From Brevibacillus porteri (GTDB lineage Bacteria > Bacillota > Bacilli > Brevibacillales > Brevibacillaceae), in assembly GCF_003013475.1 (NCBI RefSeq), contig NZ_PXZO01000055.1, forward strand, positions 1 through 64,000: a stretch of 64,000 bases of DNA. Direction: 5' to 3'. The notes under the pieces are model-generated. The model ran no database searches, was not told the DNA's origin, and saw only the letters and a program-made list of their open reading frames with translations. Position numbers and translations under genes: made by a program. Shown here one piece after another: positions 51,396-59,991 of this stretch; within the stretch, counting starts at the first letter, position 1, and each line of letters begins with the position of its first letter.

Positions 51396-52469
51396 CTATT
51401 TTACCTCGCGAAAACTTGCACTGACCTTTTGCAGTTCTTGTTTGAGCGAATCAAACCTTTTCTGCTCAGTCCAAGCCATGATTTGATAAAAATGCGTAGG
51501 CGTTTCGAACACTGTTACAATATACGCGATTTTGACGCCGTCTCCTTCCCCTTTGGCATTGAATTGGATGGCGACCTGGTTATTTACTACGGTACGAATC
51601 GGTTTATCAACGGATACATTTTCTACTGAATCTTCAATGTTTGCTTCAACGAAGTCTGCATAGTCCTGAAGTGTGAATGAACTGTCGAGATTCTGTTTGG
51701 CATCTGATAGTATGAGTAAATACTTTTCGCTGATTCGATTGGAGATGGCTATATCAGCTTCATCATGAAGGGCTGAATCCTTGCTCCAATCGGAAGGGGC
51801 TGTTATTTGAAGCTTTTTATCCTTGCTATAGAAAATTTCTTCGGTAGGCGTTTTTGATGCGAGATCGATTATCCCAAAAATCATACTAATGATGGATAAA
51901 ACAGCTACGCTGGAGAAGACAACAGCGAGTACGGTTGTTTGCTTTTTGCTGACGTTGTTCAGATCCTTCACCTTAACGACGTATGTATTCGCTGCTAGAT
52001 CGCCTAACCGTTGTCTTTTGTCGGAAGCCAACACACTGATACCGGCAGGCAACCCGCCTAGAAGAAACGCATTTGCTTCGAATAGACGAATGAGGGAACG
52101 GATGAATGATTTCCATAACCCCGGCGGCTGTCCTTCTGCATTGACAGCAATGATGCGAAAAGTAAATTTTCCGATCGTATATCCGGTAAGTCCTTCTAAC
52201 AGTACATAATAAGAACATAGGATAATGGCGGCTAGGATGAAGAAGTAAAGTGCGTTGGCGTCTTTAGCAATGGAAATCCCAAGGGAGAGGAGTCCGAGTA
52301 GAAAACAAGCGAGAAGAATATGATCCAGAATATGGGCTCCCCATCTCGTGAAAAAAATCGTCGCCCTGTCGTACGATTTCGATAAATCTCCCATGTTTTT
52401 TGGTGGCTCTTGTTGGGCAAGAGGAGAAAATTCTGTCGGTACCGATGATGATGACGGTTGTTGCTCCAA
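51396..52469 (-). CDS. RDD-family membrane protein with extracellular C-terminal domain
   Basis: A 357-residue protein. The RDD domain (about 35-165; ARWGAHILDHILL-like start, GLTGYTIGKFTFRI, RQRLGDLAANT) has two to three helices; a further helix at about 185-205 leads to an extracellular domain of about 140 residues resembling PsbP-like lipoprotein domains (ITAPSDWSKDSALHDEADIAISN). Start is TTG at 52469, seven bases after AGGAGGTG; the ATG at 52514 would place that ribosome site inside the gene. Function unknown. Confidence 0.82.
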   Translation of the reverse strand: MEQQPSSSSVPTEFSPLAQQEPPKNMGDLSKSYDRATIFFTRWGAHILDHILLACFLLGLLSLGISIAKDANALYFFILAAIILCSYYVLLEGLTGYTIGKFTFRIIAVNAEGQPPGLWKSFIRSLIRLFEANAFLLGGLPAGISVLASDKRQRLGDLAANTYVVKVKDLNNVSKKQTTVLAVVFSSVAVLSIISMIFGIIDLASKTPTEEIFYSKDKKLQITAPSDWSKDSALHDEADIAISNRISEKYLLILSDAKQNLDSSFTLQDYADFVEANIEDSVENVSVDKPIRTVVNNQVAIQFNAKGEGDGVKIAYIVTVFETPTHFYQIMAWTEQKRFDSLKQELQKVSASFREVK

Positions 52470-52605
52470 TTTTGTGCACCTCCTGAAAAATGTAAACATA
52501 TTACATTTAACCACTTTGAAAATTGTATTGTCAAATGTAGACGATTAGAATGGGAAAAGATGAGTAAGGCGCTGCCATCCCACTCCGGGGAGAGGAGAAT
52601 AGCAT

Positions 52606-53724
52606 ATGGAAATCCACCAAATACCCGAGCAATTGCCATTGATCAAACATTCAAAAGACATCTGGGGCTCTTTTGCATATAGCAAGTGTAAGGATGCATA
52701 CGGTTATGACAAGAACGGGCTGAAAAGATACGCACTGATTGTTCAACTTCAATACGATCAGACTGTGACAGAAGCAGACAAAGAGTTCCTGCACTATTTG
52801 ATGAGCCAAGAGATTGAGATGCATAAATTCCATCCGTATCAGGGATTACATGAATCCATGGACATTGTGGCTTATTTGTTGGCGAAGTGTCAGGATGTGA
52901 ACCATATCCCACTGTTTGAGCAGGCAAAATTAAGTAATTTCGATACCTACTATGGCTTTGACACCGAGTATATCATTTCGGCGGGGATTGAAGAGGCGAT
53001 CACGTATATCGAAGAGAACGATCTGTACCGAATCAGCTCTTTCTTTCAGAATAAGAAAGAGGAGCTGGAAACGATGTATACGGCTGAACATATGGAACGA
53101 TGGTTTCAATCCAAGGCAAGGAATTACCCTGCCAATCTCGAGGATGAGTCCTTGATTACGTTAATGGACAGAGCAAGCGATTTCGGTAATAGTGCAGAAG
53201 CCAGAGAATTACTGGGGAAGCTAGAAGAGCAGCTGGGCTCTGACAAAAAGAATTATTCTCTGCTGTATCATCAGGCAAAACAATTGGAAGAGTACGACAA
53301 GGCACTTCACTATCTCACACAGGATCTTCCGGAACAAGAAGATTCGTTTGACAAAGTATTTCTTTGGTTAAAAATGGCCGAAATCCATTTGCTCAAGCAG
53401 GACTGGGTCCAGGCTTTTGCCAGCGTTAAGCAGTGCGAACCAGAGCTCAAGCTCTTTTCTTCCTGGAGGAGTGCCGGTTTGGGCAGAAGCTTGAGCGAGA
53501 CCTTGTTGGATATCAGCTTGATGGCAAAGGATAGCGACGAGTCTTTGGCTAGAGAAGCGTACCGCTGGGCCGACCAGATGTTGAAGTCGACTAACAACTA
53601 CAGCAGTAATGTTTTGAAAAAGGCGCATCAGTGTGCCAAGGTGCTGCAACTCAAGCAGGATAAAAGGCTGTACAGTAAAAAAGTCGCGATAGAAGCCAGA
53701 CGAATCAACAGAATGCTTCGATGA
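52606..53724 (+). CDS. soluble helical-repeat protein, unknown
   Basis: A 372-residue soluble protein. The N-terminal 180 residues show no clear motif; residues about 200-360 look TPR-like (YSLLYHQAKQLEEYDKALHYLTQDL, LKMAEIHLLKQDWVQAFASVKQC). AGGAGAA lies before the ATG. I do not recognise the family. It is divergent from the RDD gene and monocistronic. Confidence 0.78.
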   Translation: MEIHQIPEQLPLIKHSKDIWGSFAYSKCKDAYGYDKNGLKRYALIVQLQYDQTVTEADKEFLHYLMSQEIEMHKFHPYQGLHESMDIVAYLLAKCQDVNHIPLFEQAKLSNFDTYYGFDTEYIISAGIEEAITYIEENDLYRISSFFQNKKEELETMYTAEHMERWFQSKARNYPANLEDESLITLMDRASDFGNSAEARELLGKLEEQLGSDKKNYSLLYHQAKQLEEYDKALHYLTQDLPEQEDSFDKVFLWLKMAEIHLLKQDWVQAFASVKQCEPELKLFSSWRSAGLGRSLSETLLDISLMAKDSDESLAREAYRWADQMLKSTNNYSSNVLKKAHQCAKVLQLKQDKRLYSKKVAIEARRINRMLR

Positions 53725-53732
53725 CTCAAGGT

Positions 53733-53763
53733 AAACCCGACATTTGTAACGGTCGGGTTTTTC
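53733..53763 (+). terminator. terminator after 52606 gene
   Basis: Stem AAACCCGAC/GTCGGGTTT with a ten-base loop and following Ts. Confidence 0.88.
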
Positions 53764-53965
53764 TCTGTTTGGAAGCAACGTTCATAAAAAAAATATCCAC
53801 TCAGAGATCACTTTGCTGTATCTTTAATCTGAGCAATATTTCCTATCTTTATATAGACTCTTTTTCCCCGTTAGCCAACCTCATTGCGCTTCAGGTCATC
53901 GATAGTAAGGCTACTTTCCATGTTTCCTTCATGAATGTCATTTTACTTCTAGGCAGGAGATGCGT

Positions 53966-56536
53966 ATGGATTTATTAACGTACAGTCCACTTATCGCAAC
54001 CAAGCTTCATGTTCCGAAGTATGGTTCGGACTTGTTACTTCGGCATCAAATATTGAAAGAAATCGATGACGCGGGCGCTGCAAGATTGATTCTCGTGTGC
54101 GCGCCAGCCGGTTTCGGTAAAACGACAGCAGTCAGTCAATGGACGCAAAATTCAGGCAAACCGACCGGTTGGATCTCCCTGGATGAATCCGATAATGATC
54201 CCGTGCGCTTTTGGCGATATTTTGCTAGGGCGATTGATAGGGCACAGGAAGGCTTGGGCAAAGAAGCCTCCTCGGTACTTCACCCACAGTACACGGCTTC
54301 TGCTGAGCAGTTGATGTCCGTGTTACTCGAAGAAATTGCGGGATTTGAACGTGATTTTTATCTGGTATTGGACGATTACCATCTCATTAAGGAGCCTTCC
54401 ATTCATGAAGGACTGCAGACACTGATCCAGCATGCTTCCTTATATATGCATGTCGTTCTAATTACGCGGGAGGAACCTCCTTTTGCCCTACACCGTCTAC
54501 GCGTTCGGAAACAGTTGAAGCAACTGGGCTCTGACACTCTACGGTTCAATGAGGAGGAGTGTCGGCGCTTATTCCATGAGCAGCTGGGTCTGAGTCTGTC
54601 GGAACAAGATATTGGCATGCTAAGCAAACGAACGGAGGGATGGGTGGCCGGTTTGCAGTTAGCAGCCTTGTCCATGCAAGGAAAGCCCGAAGCGTCTAAG
54701 GTCATTCATCAATTTTCCGGTAATGACAAGTATGTCGGGGAATATTTGTCGGAAGAAGTATTGAAACGACTTCCAGAAAAGGTGCAGAAGTTTTTGTTGA
54801 AAACGTCCATACTGCCGCGTCTGACAGGCGATCTATGCGCAGCCGTTACGGGAGAGCCGGATGCTCACGACATCCTTCGCATGCTGGAGAGAACGAATTC
54901 ATTTGTCATCGCACTGGATGGCGTAAATGAGTGGTATCGTTATCACCATTTGTTCGCAGAACTTCTGCTTTCCCATGTAAGAAAAACCTATAACGAATTG
55001 CTTCCTGCCCTACATATCTCTGCAAGCTGTTGGTTTGAAAGTCACGGGTGGATCATGGAGGCGACTGAGCATGCGTTTCTCGGAAAAGATTGGACCCGAG
55101 CGAGCCGTTTGATCGTTGCACATGCGCCGTGGATGTTGAAACAGTACGAAAATATAACATTGCGCAGATGGATGAAATACTTTGAGAAGTCCTGGTTGGA
55201 ATGCAACCCTGAGCTGTGCATTGCTTTTGCTTGGCTGCATGCTGTATCCAACGAAATTGATCAGGCGGAAATCCTCCTTCAATTGGCTGACGAAGCAACA
55301 CGGACCAACCATGGGAGCTTTGACGACTGTCGAGTAGAAATATGTGTGCTTCGGGGATATATCGAAGTGATGCGGGGAAGTGTAGATCTTTCCCTCAAAT
55401 ATATGGAAGAATCAGTTCAAATGAAGCCAAAATTCAGCCGCTACTTCATCGTCGGCATAGAGCTGAATTCAGATGAGCCGTACGTGCTGCGTAGTCGTGT
55501 GGCCTTGAGCGGGTATTTGTCCAACGTGAATGAATACTATCCAAAACTGCGGGCGATCTGGAAGCACAGTGGTCTTGGCATATTAGCCTACGGTTCCATC
55601 GTGATGGCTGAGCTCTATTATGAGAAAAATGATTTTGAGCAGTTAAAATATTTCGTACCGCGAGCAATCCAGTTAGGCACCATCTCCTTGAATTTTGGCG
55701 TATTGGTCCCCGTGTATCTGACTTTGGCCCGATGGAGAAAAGCAGAGCGTCGTCACGAAGAGATGTGGCTGGCCATGGAGGAAATCACATTGCTATGCCG
55801 CCAGCACGATGCGCCTCCCCATTGGATGTCTTTTGTAGAAACATTCCGCGTCCGATTATGGATCGAAGAAAATCGACGGGAAGAAATAGAAAAATGGGCT
55901 GAGCCCTACAGGAAAATGAATGTCGATATTGTCGCTTCCCGACATGAATTTGAGCGAATGACGTTGGCCCGGGTATACATCTATTTAAAAAACGACAGTG
56001 CAGCCATCATGCTACTAACCAGCTTAAAGCACGAAGCGGAAATAAAGGATCGGCTCGGGAGTAGGATTGAAGCCTTTCTTCTGCTCAGCCAAGCTTACAT
56101 GGTCCAAAAACAGCATCATGAAGCGACGGCGTGTATGCGCATGGCGGTAACGTTAGCCGCGCCAGAAGGCTATGTACGCACTTTTTTGGATGAAGGCCCT
56201 GGCGTTGCCAAAATGCTCTATTCGCTCTATAAAAGCAAAAACGTATCCAAGCAAGAGATGGCTTATCTTTCGATGCTGCTCAAAAGTGTAGAGAAGGAAT
56301 TCCCTACGCTTGATATTCAAATCCGGGTATCCCCTGCATTGGAAAAATTGACGGAAAGAGAGTCGGAAGTACTGGCACTGATCGGTGAAGGGTTATCCAA
56401 CTCGGAGATTGCGGACAAGCTGCATCTCACACTGGGGACGGTAAAAGGGCATGTGCATCAAGTTTTTAGCAAGCTCCAGGTGAAAAATCGGGCACAAGCC
56501 ATCGTCAGATTAAGAGAAAGTGAGATCGACCATTAG
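53966..56536 (+). CDS. MalT-type LuxR-family transcriptional regulator
   Basis: An 856-residue signal-transduction ATPase. N-terminal NTPase has Walker A APAGFGKTT at 46-54 and LVLDDYHLI (Walker B region); the middle is a long helical-repeat sensor like that of MalT; the C-terminus is a LuxR HTH (LTERESEVLALIGEGLSNSEIADKLHLTLGTVKGHVHQVFSKL). The ATG at 53966 is preferred because AGGAG abuts the ATG at 53960. No sugar-utilisation genes adjoin, so the inducer and targets are unknown. The upstream 240 bases contain no evident gene. Confidence 0.92.
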   Translation: MDLLTYSPLIATKLHVPKYGSDLLLRHQILKEIDDAGAARLILVCAPAGFGKTTAVSQWTQNSGKPTGWISLDESDNDPVRFWRYFARAIDRAQEGLGKEASSVLHPQYTASAEQLMSVLLEEIAGFERDFYLVLDDYHLIKEPSIHEGLQTLIQHASLYMHVVLITREEPPFALHRLRVRKQLKQLGSDTLRFNEEECRRLFHEQLGLSLSEQDIGMLSKRTEGWVAGLQLAALSMQGKPEASKVIHQFSGNDKYVGEYLSEEVLKRLPEKVQKFLLKTSILPRLTGDLCAAVTGEPDAHDILRMLERTNSFVIALDGVNEWYRYHHLFAELLLSHVRKTYNELLPALHISASCWFESHGWIMEATEHAFLGKDWTRASRLIVAHAPWMLKQYENITLRRWMKYFEKSWLECNPELCIAFAWLHAVSNEIDQAEILLQLADEATRTNHGSFDDCRVEICVLRGYIEVMRGSVDLSLKYMEESVQMKPKFSRYFIVGIELNSDEPYVLRSRVALSGYLSNVNEYYPKLRAIWKHSGLGILAYGSIVMAELYYEKNDFEQLKYFVPRAIQLGTISLNFGVLVPVYLTLARWRKAERRHEEMWLAMEEITLLCRQHDAPPHWMSFVETFRVRLWIEENRREEIEKWAEPYRKMNVDIVASRHEFERMTLARVYIYLKNDSAAIMLLTSLKHEAEIKDRLGSRIEAFLLLSQAYMVQKQHHEATACMRMAVTLAAPEGYVRTFLDEGPGVAKMLYSLYKSKNVSKQEMAYLSMLLKSVEKEFPTLDIQIRVSPALEKLTERESEVLALIGEGLSNSEIADKLHLTLGTVKGHVHQVFSKLQVKNRAQAIVRLRESEIDH

Positions 56537-56554
56537 AATCACCCCGCCTATACG

Positions 56555-56590
56555 GAGGCCACTGAAAAAGTCCACTCTTTCAGTGGCCTC
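56555..56590 (+). terminator. hairpin after LuxR-family regulator
   Basis: Thirteen-bp perfect stem GAGGCCACTGAAA/TTTCAGTGGCCTC with a ten-base loop, without a T-run. Confidence 0.7.
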
Positions 56591-56787
56591 AGCCATTTTC
56601 GGGTGTTTGTTTTCTTTACAAATCCATCTCATGTACACACAACGGTCACATCAGCCATCTATACTCATCTTGTAAAACCAAGGTTGGCGGTCATCGGAAT
56701 GGTGGCGGTGAGATATGGATTCGTAAGTTTCACAATAAACTGGTAATCTATGCAGTAAATGCACAACCACGAGTAAGGAGTGCGGAA

Positions 56788-57468
56788 ATGAAACGGAAAG
56801 TGTTACTCGTAGAGGACGACGAGCTCATACGTGAATTTGTATCGGATTATTTTAAAAAAGAAGCTTGGGAAGTGTACGAAGCGCAGCACGGTAAAATGGC
56901 GATGGAACTTTTCGCTCTGCACCCTGTCGATTTAGTTGTGCTAGATATTATGATGCCCGAGATGGATGGCTGGTCGGTGTGCAGAAAAATCCGCCAACAA
57001 TCCGACATTCCCATCATGATCATTACAGCAAGAGTAGACGACGATGACCAGTTGATGGGTTTCGAGCTTGGCGCGGACGAATACGTCACCAAACCGTTTA
57101 GCCCAAAAGTATTAGTGGCCCGTGCCAAAGCTCTGATGAAAAGGGCAGAGGGGAGCATCGGGCGGGGAGATGATATCGCTCAGTTTGGAGCATTGACGGT
57201 AAACAAACGAGCTCACACCGTTACGATTGCAGGCGTCCCGATTTCATTGACACCAAAAGAGTATGAGCTGCTTCTGTTCTTCATTAAGCATGAAGGGACG
57301 GTCTTGTCCCGAGATAGCATTTTGAATGGGGTTTGGGGGATGGACTACTTTGGCGACCATCGCACCGTTGATACCCACGTGAAAAAACTGCGTGCCAAGC
57401 TGGATACAGAGCAGCATCTGATTCAGACGATGATCCGTTTTGGATATAAGTTTGAGGCAAAACGATGA
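56788..57468 (+). CDS. OmpR-family response regulator
   Basis: A 226-residue regulator. Receiver (1-120) with acidic pocket Glu9-Asp10-Asp11, phosphorylation site Asp53 (VVLDIMMPEMDG), and Lys in YVTKPFSP. The C-terminal winged helix has SLTPKEYELLLFFIKHEGTVLSR and DTHVKKLRAKL. The start ATG follows AAGGAG. It overlaps the kinase gene by four bases, so they are a cognate pair. Confidence 0.95.
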   Translation: MKRKVLLVEDDELIREFVSDYFKKEAWEVYEAQHGKMAMELFALHPVDLVVLDIMMPEMDGWSVCRKIRQQSDIPIMIITARVDDDDQLMGFELGADEYVTKPFSPKVLVARAKALMKRAEGSIGRGDDIAQFGALTVNKRAHTVTIAGVPISLTPKEYELLLFFIKHEGTVLSRDSILNGVWGMDYFGDHRTVDTHVKKLRAKLDTEQHLIQTMIRFGYKFEAKR

Positions 57469-59249
57469 AACGCCTTCGACTAAACGTTGTGACAAAATTA
57501 TTTGCCGCCACTTTTGTTTTTGTCTTTTTGCTCTACGCTTTGATTTTGATAGGGGAAAAGTTTTTCTTTGAGCGCTTTTATTTAAATGCGAAAGTAAGCG
57601 AGCTCTCACAAGCAATGGCATCTTTTCCAGATGAGTACGCCAAACTCCCTCCCGACAAGCACAAGCTGGATAAGCTGGTGGGTACATTGATGAATCGCAC
57701 AGATGCCAGCATCGGGATCGTAGATGAGCAGCTCAGGCAATTGAATCTCGCCCCCTATTTTCTAGAAATAAAAGTAGCAAATAAAAATCAAGTGATTACC
57801 TTACCGCTAAAAGAAATGCAAAGCACCGATCTCCCTGAAGGACTCCGTGTTGGAGATACGATTACCATCGACGGAATCTATATGGATGAGAACGATACGA
57901 TCATGAAGCCGATACGGATTGCAGGGCAAAGTCCATCCACAAATGTGTCCGAGAATGGACTAACCCGGGTCACGGCTGTTATTTCTGAACTCATGCTGCC
58001 TAGTCAGCAGCGGGCACATAATCCTTTTTATCAGGATTCTCTCGTAGCGGATCAAATCGGACCATGGCTGGAGCAGCAATACGACGAGATTACACAGATG
58101 AAAAGCGGATCATTCATCCAGCGGAAGTGGACTGATCCGTGGAGTGGTGTAAACTATGCCATCGTGATTCATCGGTTCTCCTATCAGGGCGGGGCGAGTT
58201 TCATACTGGCGGTGACGACGTTGCAACCAGTGAGCGATGCGGTAAGTATGCTGACCAGCTATTCCCTATACGCGACGCCAGTCATCCTCGTCATCTTATT
58301 GCTGCTGTCCTTTGTCTTTTCGAAGATGATCACGAAACCATTAGTTACGCTGAATCATTCCGCTTCACGTATGGCTAATCTGGACTTCACAGAACATGCT
58401 TCGATTCATTCTCAGGATGAATTCGGTGAGCTCTCTCGCCATCTGAATACGTTAGCTGGCAAGCTGGATCAGACATTAAAAGACCTGACGAATGCCAACG
58501 TCACTCTTCGCGAGGATCTAGAGCATAAGGAAAAAATGGAGCAGCTTCGCAAAGAATTGATTGCAAACATCTCTCATGAACTCAAGACCCCGCTTGGCAT
58601 TGTGAAGGGCTTTGCGGAAGGGTTAAAAGATGATGTCGCACATGAAAAGCGGGAGCGATACATGGACGTCATTTTAAGCGAAGTCGACAAGATGAACGAG
58701 CTCATTATGGATATGCTGGAGTTGTCCAAATTCGAAGCCAAAGCCATTTTGCTTCGTAGACAATCGTTTCCCGTATCGGAAGTAATAGATCGTGTAGCCG
58801 CTTCCTTCCAACTACAGCTGGCAAACAAGCAGGTACGACTATGTCTCGCCTTACCTGAAGAGAACAACGTATGGGCAGATCCAAGACGTATCGAGCAAGT
58901 GATCGTGAATTTGCTCGGCAATGCAGTCCGGCACGCCAATCCATCAAGTGAGATTCGGATTACGGGGGCCCGCGAGCGGGAGTGCATCCGGTTTCGAATC
59001 GAAAATGAAGGAGCGCACATCCCAGACGATCAACTCACGCGGATATGGGAGCAATTTTATCGAGTAGATAGCTCTCGCTGGCGGAAATCTGGCGGCACGG
59101 GTCTCGGATTGGCGATCTGTAAACATATCCTCGATCTGCATGGCAGTGATTATGGTGCGGAAAATACCGTGAATGGAGTCGCTTTTACCTTCACGTTGGT
59201 TGAAAATGAAAACAAAGGTGGAAATGACAATGAATCTGAAAAAGAATAA
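57465..59249 (+). CDS. membrane sensor histidine kinase
   Basis: A 594-residue kinase. Membrane helices at about 10-30 and 265-287 flank a 230-residue extracellular sensor. HAMP follows, then HisKA with His371 (ANISHELKTPLGIVKGF), and the ATPase motifs VNLLGNAVRHA, a degenerate G1 (RIENEGAHIPDDQL) and GTGLGLAICKHIL. ATGA overlap with the response-regulator gene. Its 3' end overlaps the lipoprotein gene by 20 bases, which suggests the lipoprotein is part of this signalling unit. Confidence 0.94.
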   Translation: MKRLRLNVVTKLFAATFVFVFLLYALILIGEKFFFERFYLNAKVSELSQAMASFPDEYAKLPPDKHKLDKLVGTLMNRTDASIGIVDEQLRQLNLAPYFLEIKVANKNQVITLPLKEMQSTDLPEGLRVGDTITIDGIYMDENDTIMKPIRIAGQSPSTNVSENGLTRVTAVISELMLPSQQRAHNPFYQDSLVADQIGPWLEQQYDEITQMKSGSFIQRKWTDPWSGVNYAIVIHRFSYQGGASFILAVTTLQPVSDAVSMLTSYSLYATPVILVILLLLSFVFSKMITKPLVTLNHSASRMANLDFTEHASIHSQDEFGELSRHLNTLAGKLDQTLKDLTNANVTLREDLEHKEKMEQLRKELIANISHELKTPLGIVKGFAEGLKDDVAHEKRERYMDVILSEVDKMNELIMDMLELSKFEAKAILLRRQSFPVSEVIDRVAASFQLQLANKQVRLCLALPEENNVWADPRRIEQVIVNLLGNAVRHANPSSEIRITGARERECIRFRIENEGAHIPDDQLTRIWEQFYRVDSSRWRKSGGTGLGLAICKHILDLHGSDYGAENTVNGVAFTFTLVENENKGGNDNESEKE

Positions 59250-59757
59250 AATGAAAAGCTTACTGGCTGTATTGGTCCTATCACTCGTTACGAGTGCTTG
59301 TGGCGCACCGCTTCCTCCAGAATCGACTGGTCAAGTGCCGCCGCAAGTTCCTCAGGAAAACAAAGAAAACAAGGAGAAACAACCGGAGAACGTTGCACAA
59401 GACATGGCCGCAGAACAGCAGGAAAAAGAAATTCTCGTCGTGGTCGACCAAGAACCGAAACCCATCGATGGGAATAGCTTCGATTTCTTTATCGAACAGG
59501 TACCTGCCGGCTATTCGTTAGCTAGCATGCAGTGGAAGTCTGAGAAAACTGACATCGTAAGCACGATAGAGCAAGCGATCAAAAACGACACAGAAGGTAT
59601 CCCTGGTGGGAATGGATTTTACATCAGTGGCAATGGACAGTTCACTGGTTTCTTTTACAAGGATGAGTTGAAGGGGGAAAAGGGGAAATTGATTTTGGTC
59701 TTTCAAAATGAGCAAGGCAATGAAAAGACATGGGAGAAGGAGCTAACCCTTAAATAG
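59230..59757 (+). CDS. lipoprotein linked to two-component system
   Basis: A 175-residue lipoprotein. Lipobox TSAC with Cys24, then a Pro/Gln/Glu-rich linker (about 27-70), then a compact domain of about 100 residues (SFDFFIEQVPAGYSLASMQWKS) of no family I know. The ATG at 59230 is eight bases after AAGGTGG; ATG 59224 is too close. Overlapping the kinase gene, it may modulate or report to its sensor; this is inferred from position. Confidence 0.8.
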   Translation: MNLKKNKMKSLLAVLVLSLVTSACGAPLPPESTGQVPPQVPQENKENKEKQPENVAQDMAAEQQEKEILVVVDQEPKPIDGNSFDFFIEQVPAGYSLASMQWKSEKTDIVSTIEQAIKNDTEGIPGGNGFYISGNGQFTGFFYKDELKGEKGKLILVFQNEQGNEKTWEKELTLK

Positions 59758-59773
59758 CGCCCGATCAATTGGA

Positions 59774-59800
59774 ACCTCATTTTTGGGGTTCTTTTTATTT
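59774..59800 (+). terminator. terminator after lipoprotein gene
   Basis: Stem GAACC/GGTTC with an intervening TCATTTTTGG loop and five Ts. Confidence 0.75.
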
Positions 59801-59961
59801 TGTTTGGCACATGTTTACGGTGGGGCTTTTTATTGGGAAGAAAATAATCACGAAAAGACATAACTTTAGTTAGTATTTTTTGCAATAGACTGTTGTTACC
59901 ATATTTTTGTTTCACCTAGATGTTTTGCTAGGGGAGTGTGTCGACAGTAGGGGGAGTTCAA

Positions 59962-59991
59962 ATGAAGAAGGAAGGAGGACAGTGTTATTGA
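59962..59991 (+). CDS. nine-codon upstream ORF overlapping the giant gene
   Basis: ATG at 59962 follows GGGGAG by five bases and reads MKKEGGQCY then TGA; the A of TGA is the first base of the next gene's ATG (TGATG). The giant gene's own AGGAGG lies inside this mini-ORF. It could couple translation, but may be chance. Confidence 0.35.
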   Translation: MKKEGGQCY

